A stretch of 64,000 nucleotides of DNA from Sabethes cyaneus (GCF_943734655.1 NC_071355.1:196663939-196727938), one strand, 5' to 3'. Counted from the first letter of the stretch, positions 33,620 through 45,651 are shown. Notes: generated from the letters alone by a model not told the origin. A program made the numbers and translations.

Positions 33620-34042
33620 TGTTTCTGCTGCTTGAAGAAAAAGTAGAGGAAGGATTGTACCACGCAAAACCGAAAGCTTCCCAGCTGCTCGGTTTCGTCA
33701 CCAAAATTGCACATGACTTCAGTGATTCTTCCTGTCTGAAGGCGCTGTACTGTTCGTTAGTAAGCCCGCTGATTGAAAACTGAGGCTTGCGTAGAGAGAC
33801 TTACCATGGCGCGATCCAGTGGATCTACCACCGTATCCCGATCGTTGTCGTTTGTTGGGTTTTCAGACACTTGAGCAGCGTAAGAAGGTTCCGCAAACAG
33901 GGCGTGTGGCCAAGATCTTAAATGGCAAGATCGATTTACTGACTATCCTATTTCTTATGCACTTTCGTACATTGCAACGCACGCCAAGCTTCTACCGGAC
34001 TACTGCAACCGAGGTTCCATCGGACCACCTTGAGATCTTATA
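33620..34042 (+). pseudogene. Jockey-clade LINE, C-terminal reverse transcriptase fragment
   Basis: Three frames together give the region after the RT palm of a Jockey-like LINE: LLGFVTKIAHDFSD.SCLKALYCSLV, then after a stop and frameshifts RHLSS, then LPPYPDRCRLLGFQTLEQRK and VAKILNGKID (33819-33930). The order and the LPPY.DRC..L....LE.R block are typical of Jockey elements in mosquitoes. It is 5'-truncated and carries stops; it begins just after the SINE tail. Confidence 0.75.
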
Positions 34043-35547
34043 AACTAGCTGTATAATTTAATAATAGCTGCCTGCATCCGTACATTTTCTACTGTTGAAA
34101 GCTTATTTGAATTCAATGAACGGTCACACATGTATGCACAAATATTGTAGAAATGAAGAACAAACAACTTACATTATCATACAGTACATTTTGCCAGACT
34201 CGTTAGAGTGCGCATCGCACTAAGAGCCGTTCCACAATGTTTTGCTCCGTGCATGCGTAGCACAGCTTACATGCTAACACGGACTTCAAACAAAGAGTGT
34301 ATTCTGTATTCTTCATATTACATGCAGATATGGTTGGATAATTTTAAAGAGGGGATCCTGCATCGCTCCCAGGGAGCCAATTGCTTTTGTATGGTGCGTT
34401 TCTATAGTGCACGGATCGCACCGTGGGGCACTGTGCCAAAGCATACCAGCCGAACAACCTATTCTACAATGCACAATGCATACAGTAACTTATTGTACAA
34501 TGCAAAATTTGAAATTATCGCTTTCGGACTACTAATCTCCCGTATACATACCGAACAGACCGATATTCTCAAGGGTATCAACTAAAAAATGAGCTAGATT
34601 TGAGAGGTGTTAGCTTAAAGTTTTCGATGGTGTAAAACTAAGCTTTCACAGAAAGTATATTGAAGTGTTGTTGAAACAAACTATGTTTTCATGCGACTTT
34701 GCCCAAAATATATGTCTAGGCTGAATGAACAATTCCGAGTAGCTTATTCAACTATTGTACAGCTAATTTCCGTAGAACAAGTGCTTGATAAGCTATTATT
34801 ATTATAGAGTTTTGGCATTTCTTAGCCAAAATGTTGGAAACTTTCACCTACCCGTGGGCTCCTTTATGCCAAGAGGGGTTAGGCTCTGTGGTTCTCATTC
34901 ACTGTTTTTTTGTTAACGTCTGCTCCAGTTGTATTTAATTGTGGTGATTCTGGAACCGTTATATTACAGGTTCCATGAACCACCGCTTTCTGGATATTGT
35001 CCAAATTTCTTTGCATTTCCAGCTCTTCCAGGAAACTCTTTAACAGATAGTTATGGTCAGTAAACTCTTGGCTTGCCAAACAGTGAGTTTTGGGCTTACT
35101 AAAAACCGTAGTGAAAAATGCCAGTAATACCACTAAGCGGTTTATTTACTGCTTAATTTAGTACTATTGGTTAGAAGGGTATACCTACATATAAAAATTG
35201 GTCTATGAAGCCTTTGGTTAGCAATTGTACAATTTCTGAAAAAGCTTTAACTTCGTTTATGCATCGTATAAAATCAAATTATGTTTTCTTTCATGCATTT
35301 GACCGAAGCTAAAAAGAAGTGGGGCAAAGGTTTTCCTAGGCAAAGAAAAACACCGTCGTTTGGAAACGAAAAATTAAATCCCGTACAAAATCAGGAGAGC
35401 GAAATAAGAAGTGACAACCTGACTTCCAGTTGCTGAATTGCGCGGTGGTGCAACTGCAAAAAAACCCACGCTTCCGGCAATCGGGAATTGCGGTTTATAG
35501 CTCCAAAAGCTCAGTCAACTATTTCTTACAGTCTTTATATTATAGAG
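34043..35547. other. no gene seen
   Basis: AT-rich. A small palindromic repeat at about 34735-34815 (GCTTATTCAACTATTGTACAGC ... GCTTGATAAGC) resembles one inside the mariner at 15640-15715. Confidence 0.4.
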
Positions 35548-35549
35548 TA

Positions 35550-36103
35550 GGGCGGGGCATAAGTGCGACGTTTGAAGTTGTCCTCAATTTTCATGAGATA
35601 TAGAGAAGCACAACAATAAAATATATTTTATATTGATGCAATGACTCAATATCTTCACATTCAACTATAAATCATCTGGAGTAATAGTGTTATGCAAAAT
35701 AAATTCTTCGTTTTTCTGATCAAGTGCCGAATCGCACTTTTACCCCACTGACGGGGCAAAAGTGCGAATACCGCGGAGCAAAAGTGCGAAGCGTGAATCC
35801 AAGAAATTAGCACAACAGTAACTAACAAAACCATTATATCTTCAATCTTCGATATGTTCTGAAAAGGAATATTCTCAATTTGCACCCTTTCTGTTTTCCG
35901 CAGGTGCATTGCAGCCTCCGTCAGGTCGAAGGTTTTATTTTTGCTTCTCCAGCGGATAGACACTGTTTTCCTTCGGCCAGCATCTGTAAAGCACACAGTT
36001 TTCTGCAGATCTTCCATTTCTAATATCTCTAACACAGCGCCTTAAACTGTATATAATTACCCATGCATTTTTATCTCATCCATGAATCGCACTTTTGCCC
36101 CGC
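35550..36103. mobile_element. 554-bp TIR element (GGCGGGGCATAAGTGCGA) with an ORF
   Basis: The left end GGGCGGGGCATAAGTGCGA and right end inverted AGCGGGGCAAAAGTGCGATT match over about 20 bp, flanked by TA (35548-35549, 36104-36105). Internal copies of GCAAAAGTGCGAA lie near 35755-35795. On the minus strand an ATG frame at 35661-36017 (118 codons, MEDLQKTVCF...) covers much of the interior. It has no recognised domain and may be a remnant of the parent's protein or chance. Confidence 0.7.
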
Positions 36104-36109
36104 TAGGTG

Positions 36110-36605
36110 CTTGAGCGGGTTTGATCAAATTATGGAAAAGCGAAATATATTTTGTAAATTCTTCTAAACACTGCTACAGTGTTTCAACAAGTATGTACAG
36201 CTCGTTATGTATGTCGTTATGTACAGCTTGCAGAATTTGTCGTACCCATATATCGTCTGCCATACCAAGTATTTCTTGCAAATTTGTCGACCTTCTTTTT
36301 CCGGAACTTCCAGGCGGGAATTGCAAACGAAGAACGTGTGCTTCAATGTACGTCTTATCGTCCATTGCGATGCATTTCGGCTGCACCAACCACTCGCGGA
36401 ACAGCTTCCTGGCGCGGAAATTGACCATTAGGTTCCTTCCTTACCTTAAAGACATGAAGTCCGGCCCGCTTCATTGTCTGCTGGACAAACCAGACGGGAA
36501 AATCTCGAATCGAAAAGTCTGGATTGTGCTTGAAGTAATCCCTCGCCTTCCTTGCCTCGCTTGGAAGCTTTTTGCTTGGAAGCCATCTCGATAACTGCTT
36601 TACAG
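36110..36605 (-). pseudogene. DD37E-type mariner transposase, N-terminal/central part
   Basis: Minus strand: KKLPSEARKAR.YFKHNPDFSI, RDFPVWFVQQTMKRAGLH, then after a frameshift REWLVQPKCIAMDDKTY with the first catalytic Asp in MDD.TY, then VPEKEGRQICKKYLVWQ in another frame and a last LYIT..CTYLLKHC block. It is cut off at its 3' side next to the TIR element at 36103. It belongs to a different DD37E subfamily from the 15.2-kb copy. Confidence 0.8.
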
Positions 36606-38650
36606 ATCATCCCGAAATTTTGCACTTGTAAACATTACACTCTAAACCAGTTTTACCAAATAATTCATCAATTTTCACCCATGAAATAAAAAGTTACACA
36701 GAAAAAAATGTGTTGCTTTTTTTTCGAGTACAGTCTTAAGTAATTTTTCATGGAACTGATGAACTGTTACTATCAGTGGTTGTAAATGATACATGTTTTT
36801 TATATCGTTGAAAATAAATACATTAAATGAAATTTCCATTCTCTGCAACCAACAATCGCATTTACTCCTAATACACTTAGGCACTATATTTGAACAGCAA
36901 TCAAGTCAATACAAGCGCTCGAACCCAAATTGGTCAAATTTCCCCTCTTGCGGGAAGCTGAAACCTTGCACGACTTTTCTTCAGCAACAACAGCAATTTC
37001 TAGGCGACAATTGACAGAATCCAGAGTGAAACACCGGCACTTTGCAGACGCTCCGCTCGCTCGCTTCGTGTAATGGTTGCGTTGCGTTTGGTGTGGTGGG
37101 TTATCTTTTCGTTTTTTTGTTTCTTTTGCTGCTTCTCTCCACAACCTCAACCTGAACTGCGAGTAAAAGCAATTGAGCAAAAGCTTAACGAGCGCGGAAC
37201 CAAAGAGATAATATGTATTCATCCAGAAAGTTTAGACGCGACAGCAGCATGTGCCCGTCGTTACTTGGTGCTTCACACCGAAAAACAAAACTCGTTGAAC
37301 AGACCAGAGAATATCGAACACACGAATGGAATGAAATCGGACTACACACACATACATACCTTGCTAGCACACACCGATCGGTTCAAAAATGCGGGTGGGT
37401 TGAGGAAGGGAACTGAACACGGCACGGAAAGAAGGTGTACGATTTGGGTAAAGAGTAAAACGCGATAAAAAAAATAAAGAGCGCAGCAGCTGCGGTGGAA
37501 GAAAAGATTGGGACAAAGTAACAAGAAAACCTCAGCCACGACTGTTTGACTAAAATGTGATCTACTATACATTACATAATTTATCTTAAAGTTATCTAAA
37601 ACCGAGCAAAGTATAAATAATAAACCACAAAGTTGGTATGCAGGAGTAACAGGAAAAGAAACAATATACAAGGCAGCAGAAGATGCTCGCTAGGAAGCGG
37701 AGACGATTTATTGTATAATCATGGTATTAAAAGACTATCCCGAGAAGAAACCAACATGTAAATAGCAAGTTTTAAAACCAGACAGTAAGATCAAAACAGC
37801 ATAAGTAAGGTAGTCGTTGTGTACTTTATAAACAAAAACGTAAAACGGAAATGAAAGAATTAATTTTCTCTAATTGTAAAAAGTAGGAACAAATCTGTAC
37901 CAAAAAAGAAGAAAAGAAATCGTCTCTCACATCGTGACAACTGTTGACCGCACAGGGAGAGTGAATTAACGAAACAAAGTTGCACAAAATATGTAAAAAA
38001 AATAATAAAGAAGATAAAATCTGCTGAGAGTCAACAAAATAAAACATTCATTGACGAATGAACCCCCGCTTTCGCGCCTCTAGCGGCTAGGTTTAGCACT
38101 GCGCGCTTATCGCAAAGACGACTGAGGCGGCAAACGTTCCGTGGAAAATTGCGAACTTTTTCCCCCGAAGCCCTGAAGATGACTGCTGCAAGCTGCCAGC
38201 GTTTACTATTAAACTTTCACCACAGCCTCTACTGACTGTGGCGTAAGCTGGCTAATTTCCACTGACGGCGATTGGATCATTTGCAAATAAAAATAGCAGC
38301 TTATTCGGTTACACCGGTTCTTTGGCGCATGCAGTCATCTTGGGGGCTTTCCTAGAGCGGCAGCTCCAAACCACCGCCACGTCGTCGCAGGCAGTGCTTT
38401 TCCGATGTCGCACTTTCGCAGCGAAAAATAAATCCTCACATTTTTTATCGCGTTATCGCCGCTTGCCAGTTTTTATTTGTGTGAGAACAGACAGTGACAT
38501 AAATCTGACTCTCGACGACCAGATCGTTTGTCAGTTTGGGGAAATGTGCCAAAATTTGCATTTAGTCGACCGGCTGTCAACCGTCAGTCAGTCAGGCAGA
38601 CAATCGGGCAGACCGGTGTGCGGTGCGGTGCGGTAGTAGGAGGTTTAGAC
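36606..38650. other. mostly single-copy DNA; no gene identified
   Basis: Between 37000 and 38650 the composition is richer in GC and purines than the flanks, with no repeat family seen. A frame at 37073-37468 starts with a hydrophobic stretch, but the remainder is not protein-like. The many AATAAA-like stretches at 37460-38045 could belong to a 3' UTR. Function undetermined. Confidence 0.35.
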
Positions 38651-40020
38651 CGAATTCCCACTGAAAAACAAAAAAAAATTGGGGCTTAAGCAAAGAAGAA
38701 AATAAATATACAAAATAAAAAAAAACGTGAATAAACAGTTTAGATTTGAGAATGATCGTTAAACGCCAACTTTCGGTTGTTAGAAATTAAATGTGATCTA
38801 GTCGGTAGTACTTGTTGCTAGTTCAAAATTGTTTTAGGGAAAAAGTTATTCTAAAGGAAAGGTTGTTTATCGCAGCCGGAGACAAACGAAAAACTAAAGC
38901 GAAATTTGTTTCGAACGTTGTTATACTTGTGACACCCCGCTTGTAGAAGCGATTGTATGTAATCCTTTTTTGCAGTAGTTTGTAACTGTATGTAACTGTA
39001 GGTTGGCGCTAAAGCTATTGGAAACGGAAAAGTCACCGGATTCACTTGTACAGTTTATCACTTTCTTTTGTAGGAATCGAGATGATGCGTTAAATAGTGA
39101 TGTGAATGTTTTCTCTGACGTGTTTTGTAAATTATTTGTAAATACGAGAACTATCTGTACATTTGTAGCTATTACTAAGAAATTCATAAATACAGAAAAA
39201 ATTGGAAATATTTTAAAACAAATTGTGCTTCGTTGGTTGTTTAACTGGTTATAATTCCGAAATTCCTGCATTGTTATATGGTTTTGAAGACTCCTGTACC
39301 CGACGTCAGATATACATTTGTGAACATTCATTAATGTCCAACTTCACTCTTCATCTAGGCTCAATTTCATTAACTGTTAACTGTTAACATTTGTTAACTG
39401 CTCGTCAACTGTTTTCGAAATATTCTGATTTGCCATTTTTGTTGGTCTGCTGGAAGACTTCCACCTTGTACCGCTGAAGATCAATGAGACGATTAATTGA
39501 AAACGGTAAGAATAACAATATGGTGAGTATCTAAAGTAACGTCTTAGACCTTTGCCAATAGGCAAATTATTAGCAGATTATACATATTTAACAGCGTTTG
39601 AAGACTTTACTGCACACTCCATTTTGGGTAATTTGTCGTAATAATAAATGAAAAATATCCGAACTTCACTTACGAACCATAGCAAACATTGTGATTCTGT
39701 AGAAAGTTTCAAAAGTACAGAAATACCTTCTAGTTTTAAAATTAAAATTGACTGGTTTTGATTCAAACTGAAAGTACGTCGCGCTAGGAAAATTGTGATG
39801 TCCAAATATTTCTGCTGCATGAAGTGATTGGACTTGACCTCTAATAATAATTTTATTATTATTAAAGTGAAAGTTACTTTATCATGATCATAGAGTTTAA
39901 GGAATGAAAATGTGTTCATTTATTATTGCTTTCAAGCGACTCTTGTTGCACTTACCTTTATTAGTGCCGCCGACAGGGGCAGAGCAGGTAAAACCAACAC
40001 CGTACGATTTTTCAATTTAT
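38651..40020. other. no gene seen
   Basis: AT-rich spacer. Small TTAACTG repeats occur at about 39372-39400. Nothing else was recognised. Confidence 0.35.
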
Positions 40021-40023
40021 AGG

Positions 40024-40245
40024 TTTAACGGGAAATTAGCAGTCATTAACTTTTCGTCGGAGGACCCAATTTCGGAAGCAGTTGTTTCGGCCCAAAAGCG
40101 GGATTCTGTTTATAGAAATGTATTTACTGCATTCTTTTTGCCATTCTCAACACAGCGAATATGTTTTCGTGAACAGAATTTTCGTATCAAATAAAAAAAC
40201 TGCTTTTTAAATTTGCAGAATCGATGACGACTAATTTCACCTTAA
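40024..40245 (+). repeat. dispersed repeat, copy 1
   Basis: TTAACGGGAAATTAGCAGTC ... ACGACTAATTTCACCTTAA matches 45652-45819 at both ends. About 60 bp in the middle (near 40120-40195) differ. A frame at 39904-40194 crosses the boundary of this repeat, which argues against it being a gene. Confidence 0.7.
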
Positions 40246-41007
40246 GGCGGAACCGAAAGTGGCTAACGTTACTGTGTTAGTGCGACAAACACTGTACTGT
40301 ACATCTCATGTGTTCGTCAAAAACCTAAACGTTTATTTGAATATTGTATCAGTGTTGGTAATATATGTCAAATAGCGAAGCTTGCAAACATAAACAGCTG
40401 ATCCGCAGCCAACCGCACTGACTACAAACATCGCGAAAAAGGGTTTGTTTTCTTTATCAAGGCATTCCGATTCAATCAAAATTAACAGCAGCAACTGAAT
40501 AATGCGTAGGATCACTAGGATGTTTAATTAATCCGCTTGCATCGGATTGCGTTTTTGATTCCTGCGTTTGCGTTTTGTTTGTTTACTTCACTCTAAGCTC
40601 ATCGATGCGGCGAAAGTTGAAAGCTCTTTAAAAGCTCATTGATGTGACGAAAGTTTGATACTGTGTTGCTGCTTTTCCGGAAATCGCTAGTTCAAGGAAA
40701 TATGTGCGCAACCAAATATCTATTAACTAATTCCAGATTATACGTTTTATGAACACTTAATGATCTATATGATCAATTAAATTTATTTTCCATTAGCAAT
40801 TATGTTTTGCTGAGCGTTTATTGAGACATAGCAGATCGATAAATTGAATTACAAGTTTTAGGAAATTATAACAGCGCTGGAAGCACTGATTACGTGGCGA
40901 AAGCGTGCTCTGCCAATACAGATGCATTTTTAAGGCACAAAACAATACATGCTTCGAATGGTAGCCATTTACCCAGCCATCTTTGAGCCACTTTCGGTTT
41001 CCCCGTA
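40246..41007. other. no gene seen; possible weak terminal repeats
   Basis: GGAACCGAAAGTGGCT at its left and the inverted AGCCACTTTCGGTTTCC at 40987-41003 might be the ends of a 760-bp element, but only about 17 bp match and no internal structure supports it. Confidence 0.3.
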
Positions 41008-41097
41008 ACGGGTGACAACTAAAGTTTTGGATTTTTTTTGAGGCCCCTATACTCCACAACAAACGAGCTCAGAGAGAAATGAGAGTATGTATGTGTT

Positions 41098-41155
<58 letters not shown>

Positions 41156-41465
41156 TGTCAAAATTTTCTGTTTTGTTTATACTTGCCTTGTTTTGCCTAA
41201 AATGACGTCGAAACAAGAAGCATTTCGAGAGCGCGTTGTAGAGTTCTACGAATTGCTACAGAAATCTCGACAGACAGTATACGGTACAACATTTAAAAAG
41301 CGAATATGTTGCGGCTTCGACTGTTTACCATATCCTAAGATGCCTAACAACTATTCGCAGGCAAGGTAGTGGTAGACCAGCCAAAGTTATGGACGCAGAA
41401 GGACATCGTTCGTTCTGTCGTTTCTTCAACAACAAGCCCTCTGGTTTGACTATCAATTAAGATGT
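41008..41465 (+). pseudogene. DD37E mariner, 5' half only
   Basis: It has the same terminus as the 15.2-kb copy (ACGGGTGACAACTAAA, after TA). An ATG at about 41201 opens MTSKQEAFRERVVEFYELLQ, then a frameshift, then RQGSGRPAKVMDAEGH and FFNNKPSGLTI. It stops at about 41465 with no catalytic domain or second TIR. A (CT)n run at about 41101-41148 expands a short tract seen in the 16.4-kb copy. It keeps the empty MITE-2 target site (about 41281-41300). Confidence 0.85.
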
Positions 41466-41838
41466 GCAAAAACAAAGAGATTTTTTTTAATCGAGCAAAA
41501 AAAATATTGATTTGAGGCATTTTTACTTAAAGTTTTAGCGTGAAAACCAAATCTATTCTTGCTTTTAATATGTACGTTATTATTTTCCATGCGAAAATCT
41601 ACGAAAAAAGAAAAAAAACGAAAGAAACATTGTTCGACCGATTTTCGGAAATTCCGTTGTTCGAATTTTCATGATTGATGTTTGATAGAAATATCAACTT
41701 GAGCTACAATCCTATAATAGTTTTGTTAGAATTGTCTGATCGAGTAGGTATTCCCGAAAATCTGACAGACTCGACTAAAAGTGTCTGGAAAAATAAAGGC
41801 GCAAGCTAGTCGCAGGACCAAAAATTTGGCACATTGAC
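41466..41838. other. no gene seen
   Basis: AT-rich sequence after the truncated mariner; nothing recognised. Confidence 0.3.
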
Positions 41839-41839
41839 A

Positions 41840-42480
41840 AAGATCAAGCAAATTTTATACTTTGTCTATTTGTTAGGCGTACAATCTTACAAAATCCAGA
41901 TTTATTTGGCATAATGGTAATCATGGTTATTACCATCTTTATCCATGCTAATCCATGCAAATGTACGATGGAAATCTTTTCAAGCTCGTGATTCATATGC
42001 CTCCACAAATCTTCGCTTTCAGTTTGTACTCCGCCAGATATCGTCAGCAGTATCTCCCGCTCGAACACGGCAAGGGAGCGTATGTCCTCCGTAAGCAGCG
42101 TCACGGCTTCAAGTCTATAAAGAACTACTGGTGTAATAAGGGTTTACACATTATCAGCTTCGTACTAGCACGGTTGTTATAAAGTTGTTGTGGTAACCGA
42201 AATATGACTAATTTCAGTCATAATACGGTTGCTTCAACTAAATGGACGTAAAGTGAGCTACTTGGGATGGGCTTCTTGATCGTAGCATGTTGCGATTTCC
42301 CGCTTGAGTACGCCCCTGGATCGCCTTAGTAATGTTGCTGTTCGTGGTCACCAGCGCCAGCAATCCCAATTACACGAACTTAACTAACGTGGGAGGCACG
42401 CGTTTATTTCCTTTGAGCCTCTTCCTTTCATGTATTTAGTTTTCGACGCATTTACTTTTGACCCAATACTCGTAAACTAT
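41840..42480 (-). pseudogene. LINE relic of the endonuclease-reverse transcriptase type, C-terminal part
   Basis: On the minus strand: GSKVNASKTKYMKGRGSKEI (about 42400-42460) is the post-palm segment of a LINE reverse transcriptase. Then degenerate sequence, then VLYRLEAVTLLTEDIRSLAV, FEREIL.TI.GGVQTE and MNHELEKI...HLHGLAWI (41940-42130), the C-terminal block common in arthropod endonuclease-reverse transcriptases. Several stops and frameshifts. The clade (RTE- or CR1-like) cannot be settled here. The R1-like poly-A tail abuts it, so R1 probably inserted into or beside it. Confidence 0.7.
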
Positions 42481-42481
42481 T

Positions 42482-44700
42482 TTTTTTTACGAGTAGGGAA
42501 ATCTGCTGAGCACCTTAGAAGATACGGTACTATCAGACATCTAAGAAGACAACTCAGGCCCCCTAAAACCCTACTCGAGTCTCCAGCCTCCATCCCCACT
42601 GGCACCACCTTATAGGTAATACTTCAGGGAGGGGCTATTGTGCTTAACGCACCCTCTTAGATAACTATTGGACTATGGTAGTTAGGCAGTTTATTCGCCG
42701 TTGATCCTCCGTTAGCTCTCCAGCGGTTTTGTAGCTCAAGTACAATTTGGGTAGCAGCCGCATTGATCGCTCCCCAGACATCCGAGCTGGAACACATCCT
42801 TTGGACTAAGTTATCCGAAGTAGTGTCCTATCCGCTCACTGCCATCATGTTGCTTCTCGCGCCCGCGAAACGAGGGCATATGAAGAAAGCATGTTCGGCA
42901 GTTTCCTCAACATTCACGCATTCGGGACAAGCTGAGGACTCTGCATGCCCAAACTTATGCAGATACTGTCTAAAACAACCATGACCTGACAGAATCAGTG
43001 TCTGGTAGAAGTTGACTTCGCCGTGGCGCCTGTTGACCCACCCGGATAGTTCCGGGGTAAGTCGATGTGTCCACCGGCCTTTTGTAGAATTAAACCATAC
43101 CCACTGCCATGTGACCATCGAGGCCGATCTTGTGGTACTCCGTATGCCTCTAGTTCCACGTTGGTTGAAGCACTCTACGTCCTCGCTGATGATGATACTA
43201 ATAGGCATCATACCCGCTAAGATGCAGACTGCGTCATGTGAAACTGTACGATACGCACTCGCCGCTCTCAAGCACATGAGACGATAGGTGTTTTCCAGCT
43301 TCGCTAGATAGCTTTTGGTACCTAATGCCGATGACCACACCGGCCCGCCATACCTGAGTGTGGACTGGACCACGTTGGCTAATAGCCTTCGCTTGCTGCC
43401 ATATACCTCAGAGCTATTAGACATCATACGAGACAATGCCGAAATAGCTGTGAAAGCCTTCTTGAGGCATGTCGAAGTGGCTCCCGAACTTGAGCTTGTC
43501 GTCGACCATGACTCCCAGAAGTTTTAAGTACCGCGTTGACGAAATAGTGCAGTCCCCGACGCTGATATTTGCTTGCTGCACCGACTTGCAGTTGTTCGCC
43601 ACGATAACCTCCGTTTTATGATGCGCTTGCTCCAGTTTCCTGGATCGCATCCAATCTTCAACAATGCTAATGAAGTGGGCAGCCGTCAACTCAATCTCTA
43701 TGATAGATTCACCGTAGACTTCCAAGGTGATGTCGTCCGCAAACCCGCCAATCACCAACCCTACTGGGAACTTTAGCTTCAACACCTCGTCATACATGAC
43801 GTTCCACAACACCGGGCCCAGTATGGAACCTTGCGGAACCTCCGCGGTGATTGGAACGCACTTCTGACCCTCCTCCGTGTTGTAGAATAGCACACGCTTC
43901 TGGAAATAATTTTTCAGAATCCTGTACAGCGACATCGGCACTTGGACGTTCCGAAGCGAGTTGGCTACGGAGTCCCAACTAGCGCTATTAAACGCATTAC
44001 TCACGTCGAGCGTGACAACTGCGCAATAGCGGATACCCGTCCTCTTACGCTGGATTGCCACCTCGGCTGTCTTAATGACAGACAAGATGGCATTCACCGG
44101 TTCCTTGACAGACCGTTTGTACCCTCCGTATACTGTACGAGTCTGTTAAGAATAACCCTCTCCAGCACTTTGCCGGCAGTATCGAGCAGACAGATCGCCC
44201 TATATGACGAGGGGACACCCGGAGGTTTTCCCGGCTTCGGCAATAGGACCAGGTTCTGTCGCTTCCATCTGTCCGGGAAGTGGCCAGCTTCCAGGCATCT
44301 ACTCATTACTGCCGCAAAGAATTCGGGAGCTTCTAACATAGCCGCTTTAATATCCATATTCGGGATTCCGTCTGGCCCCGGTGCTTTCTCGCCTTTAGGG
44401 ATTTAGCGATCTCAATGAGTTCCTCGTTCGTAACCGTCACTTCCAAAGATGAGAACATCCCACATAATTCTGTGACAAAGTGCGCCTTGGAGCCGTCAAG
44501 ATAAACATTAGCAGGAATAGAAGCAGTTTTGCGTTTAAAGTTTACAAAACTCCAGAAACCTTTTGGACTCCCTCGCAGGTCAGTTTGTACACGGAGAACA
44601 TGAGACTTGTACAGGGAAGCGTTGAGCTGGCGATATTCATCACTAGTCCATTTGAAGCCACGACATTACCGGATCTGCCTAATGTGGTCTAACTTTCTCA
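42482..44700 (-). pseudogene. R1-clade-like non-LTR retrotransposon, 5'-truncated, frameshifted
   Basis: Reads on the minus strand from about 44700 to a poly-A tail near 42482-42490. Segments in order: KGFWSFVN linker (about 44540), APGPDGIPN (44365), SRCLEAGHFPDRWK and LLPKPGKP..PSSYRAICLL (44094-44357), then the palm VTLDVSNAFNSASW, EVPQGSILGP and GGFADDITLEV (43417-44097; FADD at 43732-43743), then a thumb/connection domain, and a C-terminal CCHC (CPECVNVEETAEHAFFICPR; 42828-43436). Breaks: about ten residues usually found between GLSRN and NAIL are missing with a frame change near 44097, another frameshift near 43450, and one near 44390. There is no endonuclease domain. The HGCFRQYLHKFG...CP.C...EH.FF.CPR arrangement is R1-like. 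Inactive. Confidence 0.88.
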
Positions 44701-45150
44701 CACACGCGTACTCGTTCTAACGAACACCCCGGCATACGCATCCTTTTCGGACTCTCGCTCTTATTTATTCATGCACTGCGATGAATTTTTGCGAGTGTGT
44801 ATTTAGTAAACAGCCACGGTCGCCGCTCTTGGTCGTCATTTCAGCCCGAGCAGCTGATACCGATTACTCGCGAGGACTCGCACACTCATCCAAGTGTAAA
44901 ATCGAGGGCGTTAAATGAAAAAAGAAAAGTAAAATTAAAGTAAAATTTGTATTGTAGTGTGTCACCAGCGCTCAAAGGCAGCTGGCAGCTCCCGAGTTGG
45001 TTGTCTCGTGAGCGAGTTATGCAGAAAGACGCAACGAAGCTGTGCGTTCGTGAAACGATCGATCTAATTTCAATTGAGGCTTGCCTGATAGGTTCTGATC
45101 AACAATTGAAACAAGTCGCTTCATGTGGGAAACGTAAGTAAGAGGAATTA
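44701..45150 (+). repeat. unclassified repeat, inverted relative to 54841-55330
   Basis: ATCGAGGGCGTTAAATGAA, AAAGTAAAATTTGTATTG, CAGTGTGTCACC..GGCAGCTG and CTCGTGAGCGAGTTATGCAG appear in the same order, diverged, on the minus strand of 54841-55330. Its position next to an R1 5' end, and a GC-rich Inr-like character, would fit a retrotransposon promoter or LTR, but no LTR termini were found. Confidence 0.55.
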
Positions 45151-45278
45151 GCTTCATATATTTGTTTCGACGATGTCGAGCCCTGCTACAAACGCCTGAA
45201 GTAATAGACTAATCTCATGCTTTTAGTCTTGACCTTGAAACGCGGTCATACTTATATATTGATTTTCTTTTTTTTTTT

Positions 45279-45643
45279 GAAACGATGGTTCTACAATTGA
45301 TAAAGGGACGGTAGGGGAAAGAAATGAAAATTTTTTTGGTGAAGGAGGGGGAAGAGTGGAAAGGTGAGGAGGGGGCGGGGGATATTGGTAGCTACGCTTA
45401 ACAAGTAGTCGTTTTGACTCCTACCTTTTGTCCAATGCTGGAAGGTACATGAGTCGAACCAAGCTATAATCTGAGATTATAACCGGATTCGAACCCACGA
45501 CACCCGCCACGGCATGAGGCTCGCTGTACCTTTGAACAATAGAGGCGCTAAACTTCACCTTTCTGCTCTTTCACCTTCACTATAAAAATTTTCATTACTT
45601 TCTTCTACTGTACCTTTGTCAATTGTAAAAGAACTACCGTTCC
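45279..45643. mobile_element. foldback element, ~95-bp arms, B-box-like core
   Basis: The left arm GAAACGATGGTTCTACAATTG continues through GAAATGAAAATTTTTTTGG. It is mirrored by ...AATTGTAAAAGAACTACCGTTCC. The 170-bp centre contains, on the minus strand, GTCGTGGGTTCGAATCCGG (about 45482-45500), which matches a Pol III B box and tRNA T-arm. It therefore combines foldback arms with a tRNA-like core. Confidence 0.75.
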
Positions 45644-45651
45644 AAAAAATA

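Noticed and set aside
34208..34585. 125-codon frame
   Set aside because: No domain, no conserved motif, composition like the surrounding intergenic DNA.
37073..37468. 131-codon frame beginning with a hydrophobic, signal-like stretch
   Set aside because: Sequence after residue 30 is not protein-like and runs into A-rich UTR-like DNA.
39904..40194. 96-codon frame
   Set aside because: Crosses the boundary of a dispersed repeat also present at 45652.
40243..41006. Possible 760-bp element with AACCGAAAGTGGCT ends
   Set aside because: Only about 17 bp of inverted match, no target duplication, and one end abuts a mariner terminus; too weak.
45470..45510. tRNA gene on the minus strand
   Set aside because: Only a T-arm/B-box match; no complete cloverleaf, and it lies inside a foldback element.
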